A stretch of DNA of 64,000 nt from Takakia lepidozioides (lineage: Eukaryota > Streptophyta > Takakiopsida > Takakiales > Takakiaceae). The position numbers and the translations under genes are program-made. The stretch is from assembly GCA_030704615.1 (NCBI GenBank), contig CM060734.1:58980042-59044041 (forward strand), in the 5' to 3' direction. Positions 11,348 to 19,874 of the stretch are shown here, piece after piece. Below the pieces are notes generated by a model that saw nothing but the letters and a program-made list of their open reading frames with translations, had not been told where the DNA came from and did not search any database. Position 1 is the first letter of the stretch. Every line of letters begins with the position of its first letter.

Positions 11348-12055
11348 TTGGACACTACACCGATCGTGTGGCAGTGTCCGGATGAAGGCATTTACCTTCT
11401 GGACTTGTTTGGCGGGATCAACACCGGATTGGCTGCTGTTCTACAGACAGGTGTACGAGTACGACGTTACTTGTATGTGGAGAGGGATAAGACTGCACGA
11501 CGCATCTCACTCCGTCATGTTGCTCAGTTGGTACGGCAGTACCCTGAGTTGTTGCCGGTGTCTGCGGTTCGTGGATATCAACAGGCCTTGCCAACAGACA
11601 TCTCTTTGCTGGGGGCGCAAGATTTGGAGCGGGTTGGCTCCATTGATTTGGTAGTGGCAGGTTGGCCCTGCCAAGGGCATTCATCAGCCGGGCATGGCAA
11701 TGGATTGTGAGACTCGAGGTCGGGTCTGTTTTGGGAGATGGTGCGGGTTTTAAGCCACTTACACCTTCATCAGGTTGTATCTCCCGCATACATCTTGGAG
11801 AATGTGCCACTGATGGGCGATTCTCGGGCCAGGGTGATGGCCAGTGTGCACCAAGTCCGGTCGTGGCTTGGATCAGCAGTGTTGCTGGATGCAGCTGCAG
11901 TAGGGTCACGAGCTCATCGTCCACGGTTATGGTGGACTAACTTGATGCTACCCGCACTGCTCAAGCGTGCATTTGATGGGGTGCAGCGGCCAACACACCT
12001 CACAGTGGATAGCATTTTGGACACAAGGAGGCAGTCTCAGCCGCGTCTGTCATAA
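11348..12055 (+). pseudogene. DNMT3-like cytosine-5 methyltransferase, antisense in the retrotransposon
   Basis: One plus-strand frame, 235 codons, with a single in-frame TGA at 11708-11710. Motif I is YLLDLFGGINTGLAAVLQTG, followed by YLYVERDKTARR (motif II), DLVVAGWPCQGHSSAG (motif IV with the catalytic Pro-Cys), AYILENVPLMGD (motif VI, ENV), and VLLDAAAVGSRAHRPRLWWT (motif VIII). The spacing and the block DAAAVGSRAHRPRLWW resemble animal DNMT3 rather than DNMT1/MET1. Motifs IX-X and the target-recognition region are missing because the frame stops at 12055. No ATG is visible at the 5' end. It runs opposite to gag and pol. Capture of DNMTs by retrotransposons has been reported in charophytes and dinoflagellates; this looks like a relative. 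Confidence 0.85.
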
Positions 12056-12558
12056 TGGCCTTGGCTCTCATCACTGAGCCATCTGTAGGATGATCCGGTT
12101 GTAGTCGGATAGCCAACTCACGCCGTGTCCTGCCCCGAGCCTACTCTGATCCTCACGGAGATGTCTATCATCTCCCACTATCTCCGCAGAAGATGAAGTA
12201 ACCACCTCACTCTCATAGAGTGTAGCTGCCAACCTGAACACCTCAACTGGTCTTACCCCTGGCGTCGCAATCATGGTAGCCGAGAACAATGGAGCCTGGC
12301 ACACAGATGTGGCCGCCCCCAGCAGCACACTGGCTGCCGTAGCCTTGGCAACACTAGGTAGTGGTGCTGCCCGTGTAGCTCTCCCCAATGGCATAGTAAC
12401 CTCTGCCTTGGTAACAGTCGGGCGAGAACTAGGTGCCATAGATGACGTCGACACTGTCTCCGCCAATGTGAATGACTGAGGAAGCCTGGCCTGACGGCTT
12501 GCCTCCCCACGCTATGGATCCAACTCCACCTCCACACCCTATGGCTCAGGAACTCGTG

Positions 12559-12756
12559 CCCCTCCTCGAGTCACTGCTGCAGCTGACTCCACTTGCACTA
12601 GTGGTAGTCCTGCCCCGCACATAGTGGTAGTGATAGTGCTGCCCGGCACTAGTGGTAGTGGTGCCCCACCCACAATGGTAGTGGTAGTGGCACCCCTCAC
12701 TAGTGGTAGTGGTGCCCCACCCATAGTGGTAGTGGTAGTGGCACCCCTCACTAGTG
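12559..12756. repeat. Coding minisatellite in the gypsy linker
   Basis: Four imperfect copies of a roughly 50-bp unit built on ctagtggtagtggtgccccac and agtggtagtggcacccctca. On the minus strand one frame gives alternating His-Tyr runs and another gives Thr/Pro/Leu-rich repeats. Copy-number change here would shift the pol frame. Confidence 0.75.
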
Positions 12757-12768
12757 TAGTGCTGCCCT

Positions 12769-12777
12769 GCAGATGAA
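12769..12777. repeat. 9-bp target-site duplication, left
   Basis: GCAGATGAA, repeated exactly at 24027-24035. It flanks the nested DNA transposon; the 9-bp length is typical of Mutator-like elements. Confidence 0.85.
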
Positions 12778-12797
12778 CATGGATGCCTTGGCGTGAG

Positions 12798-12890
12798 CCT
12801 GGTCACGTGAGCGCGTGAGCGCAACTGCGCTCACGCCACGTCACCTTGCGCAAATGCCACGTCACGGGGCTCAGTCCACGTCATCACACG
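12798..12890. repeat. Left subterminal repeats and terminal inverted repeat
   Basis: CACGTGAGCGCG at about 12801 pairs with its complement at 23990-24001. Next come CCACGTCA-type motifs near 12836, 12860 and 12875. ACGT-core motifs at both ends are candidate transposase-binding or bZIP-binding sites. Confidence 0.65.
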
Positions 12891-12989
12891 TGAAGGCCGA
12901 GTCACCACGCGCCCAGAAAGAAGTGGAGTGTATTCCCGCGGATTGGCACCCTTTACCGCGGAAACAAGCTGGACGACATAATAAAAGGC

Positions 12990-13340
12990 ATTGAATAAAG
13001 GATGGATGAATGTACAGTTGGATGATAAACAGATGGATGAGTGTGAAAAATGTATGTAGATGGATGAATGACGGATGGATAAGAGTAAAATGGATGAATG
13101 TATAATGGATGTTGAGCAATGACAAAAATTCATGACAGGAAGATGCATGACCAAATCTTTTACGAATGCACAAAGTATATGAAATGAGTGTGGAAGGTTT
13201 GTGGGGTGGATTAAAGAGTACAGAGGATGAATGTACAATGGATGTTGTACAAAGGAAGCTTTCATGAATGGAGCACGCATGAATACAGTGTAGATGAATG
13301 CACAATGGATATGAGAAGAGTCAGGAAGGTTTGTGAGATG
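12990..13340. repeat. GGATGAATG-rich degenerate tandem repeat
   Basis: Many copies of ggatgaatg and its variants, plus two diverged copies of a roughly 125-bp unit containing ggaaggtttgtg. It lies between the left end of the MULE and the 3' end of the ParB-methyltransferase gene. Apparent frames across it are low-complexity and not credible genes. Confidence 0.6.
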
Positions 13341-13577
13341 GATTCATACATATAGCAATTTAAACGAAAGTTGATTCTGTGATTATTATTTGTTCTAAAG
13401 GAACAACTACGGTGGAGGAAGGGGATTCAACGTTTTCCAGATAATATGAAAATGAATATTAAAAGAATACAGTTCAGTCTGACTCAGAGTCAGTACAATG
13501 TATCCCCTCTTCCTCTGCATCTAAGTCTAAGTATTTTAGAACACCGGATCCACGCTGGATACACCTACGGCTGGCCA

Positions 13578-16500
13578 CTAAAAAGTCAGGGGATAGGGAC
13601 TCGGCCGCGTGAAGTGCCATTGCTTCGGCATAAACAGGGAGCAGAAAATTGGAAAGGGGGCTGTCGAAAACAGACTCGCCAGAAATGACTGTATCTCCTG
13701 AAGATCCACCGCTGCCTTTCCTGAAAGACAGCCTGAAAAAGTTATTACTGTAACTTTGATGTTATCGAGAAATTGAGTATGACTCCCAAAGAGGGTTTAG
13801 CACTTACTCACATGAAAAGTCGTTGTCGACCTGCTTATCTTCGGGATCGTCATCATTTCGAATTTGAATCCGATCAGTCTGTGTGCCTGAAGTGGAGCCA
13901 GACAAAAGGGGGAGGAGCACGGTGTTGTAGAGGTCAGAATCACCCTCCATGCCAAAAAGGCTTCTTCCGCCTGCCTTGCATGCGTGGTAAGTTGCTCCTG
14001 CACCAGACAGGAGAACATAAACAGTTTGGAGGGGGGGATTTAAGCAGATGAAACTGTTGAAAGGAAACCAATTCGGAAGGGAAAAAACGAACCTGTGGAC
14101 ACAGAAAGATCGACCACCCGTGCAGAGCGGTGGCTGCATGACTCCAGCAGTATTTGCATGAATGCTGGTGACTTTTCCTTTGCACCTCTCCAGGGAGTGC
14201 CATCTGGTCTCTTCAGAGTCTGACTGGACTGCATGAAGTTGTACAAAATGTCATCGACATGGGGCTCATAGGGGGGGTTGACGAAACAACCCTGGTCAGA
14301 AATCTCAAAGCTGCGGATGGAGGATGGTGTCTTTGATGTGCGAATCCTCCGCAGGCAGATCGCCTCGAACATCCTCGTCTGCAAAGATAGCAGGTTAGTG
14401 TGGTAAACACAATCTATAGTGGAAGTGTGTACATCGGCTATTCAGAACTCTGACACAAAAAAATCATGAATCGTTGATGATCGGTGTCGATCATAAAACA
14501 TTCTACTAGAGTGGAGCTGCAGAGAAAATTGAAACTCATGATCAAAGCACAAGCAGAAGGGAGACGGCATACCAGCTGACCAGGGAAACCCCCTTTCACA
14601 AGGTAGAGGCTGTTCACACAATTCCATGTGCGCAAAACTTCAAACCCTGAAGACTTGAGGTATGATGCCAATGCCCGACGACTATCATTGTCACATGACT
14701 GAAAAAGCAGAAGTGTCCCTGCATCAGAGAGGAAATTGTTACAGAACCCGAACACCCAACTCCAGTAGTTGTCCTCGAATTTGTTCCAGCCTGGCGTCTT
14801 GCCCTTTGGAAGAACTTCTGGCACAGCCTGGCCATCCGGGATGTCGAGAATGACAATGTCGGCCGCATAAGTTTTCTGCACACCGCACACGAAGGTGGGA
14901 CCTGTGCTCACCTGCAACAGACATGTTTTTTTATAAGAACGATGGCAAGAATGTTTTCAAAGAACGAGACTGAAATACTGCCAACGAAACTTTCAGAGAA
15001 AAAGGAAAGAAACTGGAATTCTCACCAGATTGAGGAATGAGATTATATTGTCCCAGGTAGGGGATGGCACCCCAGTGTATCCTCTCTTTCGACTCTGCAT
15101 CATCGAAAGCCAACCCTCATTAACAATTTTCATCTCTCCTGCTGAATCAGAACGGGAAGGGTGTGGCTTGGCATCGAACACGCACTGAAGAGTGCGGGTA
15201 TATCTTCCAGCACTAAAGTCCTGCCCACTCTCCATCTCCTTTTCATTCTCCTTCCCCTTGTCCTTTTCCTTCTCTTTGGACTTGTCTTTGTCCTTTGGCT
15301 TTGCTGGTGAGATGGCTATGACATCAACAGCCTTGTCTTTTGGTTTGCGGCCCGCCTTCTTTCCCTTCTGCGGCGTTCCCTGAGCATCAGGCTCCTTGGC
15401 AGCCAAGGTTGCTATGTTTCGTTGATACTCTTCGTCAGTCAAAGGCGCCAGCATCTCAGCGTTATTGTTCAAGTATTTCATATGCTGTTCTTGAAAGGTC
15501 GTGTGCTCAGGTGGGCAGTCAAGGTACCACCCACAGTCTCTGAAGTGAGAAGGACTCCAGTCCTTCAATATCCCTGCAGTATACATGGTTGGATCGTTTG
15601 CAGGGTCCGACCACATGTCAAGATAGTCGGGAATTCCGCTCAGGTGATTTCCTTCCATAAGCACATATTTCGTGTACCTGAAAAAAAGAGATAAATCCCA
15701 ACCCACAAAAGCGCTCAGTGAGTAAGATGCAAGTAGAACAGAAAGAATAAAACATAGATTGAAATGGCTCTGACAACTGCTCCAAGGACCTTTCAGGACC
15801 ACACTACTGCTCCAGATATGAATGTCGTCAACGCCATTCAGAACATTCCATTCCATGACACAAGAATGAAGCCAAATTATTACTTAAATGAAGCAAAATC
15901 ACAGGATGGAAATAAAAAAATTGAGTAAGGAACCCTCCAGGAAAACTCAATGCACATTCATAACGAACCTATCACTGAGGACCTCACAACATCACTGTAT
16001 GTGAATGGCGTCAACGCCATTCACAAAAATACAAAAAAGAAACCAATTACTTAGCTCCCCAATCCATGTAAATTGAATTTGTCGCTGTTGAATAATACAG
16101 ACACAGCTGTGAATGTCGTCAACGACATTCACTTTGGATTTCTTAAAACAGAGCTTATCAAGCCTCCACATTCATCGCAAGAGGCAAAAACAATGCAGAA
16201 CAACTGAATGTCTGCATTGACATTCAGCAAAATGAAGTGAGGAACCCTCACTGTAACCTCTATGGACATTACAAAAATTTAAATAACTCTGAGGACCTCT
16301 CAACAACTCCGTATGTGAATGTCGTCAACGCCATTCAAGGACATTATCAATTCTAATCAGGGACAATATAATTGCACCCTTAGATCCTAACCAGGTGAAT
16401 TCATATACTCGCTTAAGAATGACTTAGACAAAGAAGTGAATGTCGTCAACGACATTCAATCTGGATCTAAGATTGCAATCCATATGAAGCCACATTTTTT

Positions 16501-19020
16501 CCCAAAAAAACAGTAGAGTTTCAAGTATGACATTGCACCTGTACACAACTCGCATCATGGCCCACTCTCCTCCAACCTGACTGTCAAAGTCGTTGGACCG
16601 TAAAATGTTACCATCTTTGGAGAACTCCCGGAAAAAACAGTATCTCCAGGTGAGACCTCTCCACTTCCTTATGTATGCCTCCAATGACATTTGGGGAGGG
16701 GAAACAATCGCAATGTTCAGGTCCTTCAAAGTCTGATCCAGCACAATGACGGCGCGCTTTTCGAGCTGCAAATAGTATATTTGTCAGAATTGCAAAAAAG
16801 ATACACATCACATACTTGAAGAGAAGAAACAGCATGTTCGAATACACACCTGACTCCAAAATGTAGCCTTGTGGAGCCAGTTATCAAACACCAAATCACT
16901 GATTCCTTCCACCTTTGTGCCAGGCTGTATGGTGCTCTTTGGGAACTGATTCAAGTCCTTTACTGTTTGATCTGAGTTCCATATCTCCAGCCACCTTATT
17001 TTTGTTTGTGGGTCGACCATCGATATGGCCAGCCGGTGCAATTTCTCCTGCTGCATCTCCGGATGCACATGCTTGTCATAGTGTGTTTTGATCTGCTGAA
17101 GGAACTCAGGACCAAGTCCAGGATCTACTATTCTAAGCTGCTTTCCGAAGGCTGACATCAATTTGGTTCTTCGCATCTCAAACTCCTTCTTTATTGCAGC
17201 TTCCACACCCTTTGATGTCCTTAGTTCCTCTGGTGTAGTGCGGTAATATTCGGATTTTCCCTTCTCAGCTGCCTCTGCCAGTTCTTGCTGCATTCATTCA
17301 AGTAGTGATTAGCTCCGAAGGGACTACAAACATGTATTCGAAAAGTAAACAGATTACAGACTCGGGCTTACCGCATACATGTACTCCAGAAACGCCTCTC
17401 GTGTCAAAGAATACCAAGTGCCTGCAGCTCTTCCTGTTTCGCACTTCTTGATGATATTGGGTGGTAGTACTGTCCGAAAATCATCCAGCTTCATCAGACC
17501 AATCCTCTGAATTCGGAATAGTGTGTGAACCAAGCTTGTTGTCACATGCGATTTCTCTGTCGATCTGCAAAAACATTGGAAACATTGCATTCCTTAACAC
17601 TGTTTTTTGAGGATTAACAAGACACTACAGAGGGAATGAAATCTCCTGGATGACTTACTTGTTCACGTCGTGCATAGCTGTAAGAAGCCTAGCGATGTCG
17701 TTTCCTGGATCCAAAACCATTGCCTCCACAGCAACATGCTTGTCTTTGTCTTTCGAATGGTGTTTCTGAATGTATCCCATCCATGCCAGCAATCGGTGGT
17801 TGCCGTCCCAGACGTAGAACATGTGGTTGCAGAATTGCTGGGTGTTCTTTCCCATCATGAGGCCCAGCTCGAACTCCTCATTGGCATCTTTCCAGCACTC
17901 ATCCCAGTTATCACTGATCTCTGGAGAAACTAATGTGCTTTTCCCATTTATATCCGTCAGTGACACATAAAAAACTTGTGCACCAAGTCTATATCCATGC
18001 ACAAAATCACTCTCCAATTTTGTTATGTCATGGGAAAGAGGTGGACGCACAACAGGCATTGATATCATCCGGCACAGAGGTATGTCCAGACGCCCTCCAG
18101 ATACGAGCATGTCCCTTATAACCTCCTGAGAGTTTACCTTCTGGAATGACATGAGTTCTTTCACCTTGTCAAGGTAGTGCACTTCGGATTCATCTGCTTC
18201 ATCTGTATTCTCTGAGCTTTTTGCGGACTCGTCCCCATCTCCAGATCCTTTCCCCTCTGATCCTGTAGGCTTCGACCTCACAGTTTTCTGCACGATGCCA
18301 TTCAGTTCTGACTAAGTGATTTGCAAATAGTGAATGGCGGTAACGACCATCACTCTGTATCAAGGAAACTCACCATGAATGGTGTGAAAGAATTCAGCAC
18401 AATCTACACATGCAAAGCCGAGACTGCCGTATTCAAAACAAAAGCGAGAGCGATAGCGAACGGCGTTAACGACAATCACAAAAGATAACAACCTGCCGGA
18501 TCGGTGTTGTGTAATGACATACATGTGCAACTGATTGGCGGCAACGACATTCAGTGTAGTTTAGGGAGAATAGTAAGTGCAGACTCTCTCTTCAAACACA
18601 TAGGTACATAAATCTCATGAGGAGAATCGAATGGCGTTAACGACGCTCGCGATTCAGTAGTTCCTGCTAAAGAATGGAAGAGGAAGGACTCCTTGAAAGG
18701 CAATCAGACAGACTATATGATAAAACTTACTGGCACCTTCTTAGGTTTTGAAATTTGATCCCCTTCTGCAGCTTTCCTCTCACATCTGCTGGAGTTTCTG
18801 TCTGCGCAAGGGTTTCTTGACCTTCTTCAGGTTCGGCGTTCCGCGTGCTTCCACCTTCTTCAGTGTCCCTGCGAATCATCTCTGCCTCCACAGGCTGGCG
18901 CACTCTTATCGCCGACTGTGTCGCAGCCGCTGCCTCAGTCTCCGTCTGCTCTTGTGAATCAGTCTCCGCGTTCACCTGCTGCCTTGGCCCTGTGTTCTCC
19001 AACAAACGACGCCTCGTCAT
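13578..19020 (-). CDS. ParB-like / permuted DNA methyltransferase fusion, MULE cargo
   Basis: Ten exons join in phase with GT-AG borders and no stop: 19020-18784, 18287-17659, 17564-17372, 17287-16850, 16765-16539, 15677-15026, 14911-14573, 14378-14093, 13997-13812 and 13732-13578, about 1,113 residues. The N terminus is acidic and Q/E-rich. A ParB/Srx-like domain follows, with FYVWDGNHRLLAW near residue 240. A helical middle and a lysine-rich basic segment (about 680-720) precede a methyltransferase fold permuted as in beta-class N6/N4 enzymes: ADIVILDIPDG near 815 in the motif-IV position, GTLLLFQS, FVNPPYEP near 940, and the AdoMet loop VVDLSVSTGATYHACKAGG with LFGMEGD near 990-1017. DPPY has become DIPD and the GxG loop is altered, so catalysis is uncertain. 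ParB-methylase fusions are known from bacteria and phages. The first intron borders and last exon are least certain. It is transcribed divergently from the transposase. Confidence 0.78.
15819..16458. repeat. MULE palindrome family (P1), intron-5 cluster
   Basis: Six copies of a palindrome with consensus GAATGTCGTCAACGACATTC (11-bp arms about a 2-bp centre, including flanking GT and AC): 15819-15840, 16001-16024, 16109-16132, 16204-16227, 16315-16337 and 16436-16458. All lie in the intron between exons 16765-16539 and 15677-15026. The copies differ mainly at the seventh base and its partner (GTC or GGC), and paired changes keep the arms matched in the 16001 and 16109 copies. Confidence 0.88.
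18329..18652. repeat. MULE palindrome family (P1), intron-1 cluster
   Basis: Four more diverged copies in the first intron of the same gene: 18329-18354, 18456-18479, 18531-18554 and 18627-18652. The centre is GTAAC or GTTAAC, and the last copy extends to GAATCG/CGATTC arms (18624-18655). None was seen in the transposase gene. Confidence 0.75.
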
Positions 19021-19874
19021 TTTCTCTCTTGCTCTGCGTCTCTCTCTAAGGGAAGTAAAATAAAGAGACTTTCTTCTCTTTCGTATTCTAGAAGGAACCC
19101 TCTCCAGCTTGACTACCACTCTCCCTCTAAGCGCGAAAAGTAGAAAAACGCAGTGACTCCCGATTTCTTGCGGGATTGCCTGTGTTCTTGCGTGTCTCTA
19201 GAAGCATCGGATTCCCTCCCGCGTGACCGTTACACATAGTCGTTTCCTTATTAGTGCACATGCCAGCAATTGGTGTACAGCTGTTCGTATTCAGTTATGG
19301 ATGTCTGACGTGTGCCGCCCAAAAAAAACGGCGTGTTCTTTATTATAACGGGTTCAATATTTAAAAAGAACAGCGAATCCCAGAAATTGATGCGCAGTCT
19401 TAAACAAATAAATATAAATGAACGAGAGTTTGATGACAAATTTTGGAATATCATACACGGTCATCCTTGTTATCCAAACCCCACATTCGTTTCACATTTG
19501 GAACTTTCCAGGTGCGCATGATCATTGGTAGTAGTATATAGATACATTTACTTAATCTGCAATCCCATTCTCAGATCCTGTGGCATGCTTCCAGGAAGTC
19601 GGCTTTGTTATTGGGTTTATTGATGAGGTTCTGATTAACGGTTTAACAGTTGCCGACACTGCCCCTAGGGATACTCTGACCACTGGGCCCACAAGAAAAG
19701 TAATTAAAATGGACGGCTGCATATCTGGAATGAATAACAGAATATGCACAGTCGTTATCTGAGCTTCCTCCGCCATATTCTCTGCTCATTCTTCAACTGT
19801 GTTCTGGAGACAGCAGTAAACCGATTTACACTAGATCTGCGATAGCAAGGTACAAACATACTCGAGGAAGGAAG
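19021..19874. promoter_or_regulatory. Divergent intergenic region between cargo and transposase genes
   Basis: About 850 bp separate the ATG of the ParB-methyltransferase gene (19020, minus) from the ATG of the transposase gene (19875, plus). It should contain both promoters. A TATTTAAA-like box lies near 19362. Open stretches across 19251-19776 are opposed on both strands and show no domain, so I leave them out as genes. Confidence 0.4.

Larger units (their letters stand above)
10851..12768 (-). pseudogene. Gypsy gag-pol linker region
   Basis: Minus-strand open stretches (12824-12546, 12466-12071 and 11348-11010) fill the space between gag and RT. They are low-complexity and rich in A, T, S, P and V; I do not see a clear DTG/DSG protease motif. 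The first is a coding minisatellite. The last runs into the RT amino terminus. The stretch 12070-11349 is not open on this strand and is occupied by the antisense DNMT3-like gene, so pol would be interrupted there unless spliced. Confidence 0.5.

Noticed and set aside
11348-12055. DNMT3-like frame as an independent host gene
   Set aside because: It lies between gag and pol of one retrotransposon, lacks motifs IX-X and has a stop, so it is element-borne.
12831-13305. Minus-strand frames of 144-149 codons rich in His, Ser and Ile
   Set aside because: They translate the degenerate GGATGAATG repeat and have no domain.
18456-18479. P1 palindromes as terminators or pre-microRNA hairpins
   Set aside because: Arms are only about 11 bp and the copies are many and similar, which fits binding sites better than microRNA precursors.
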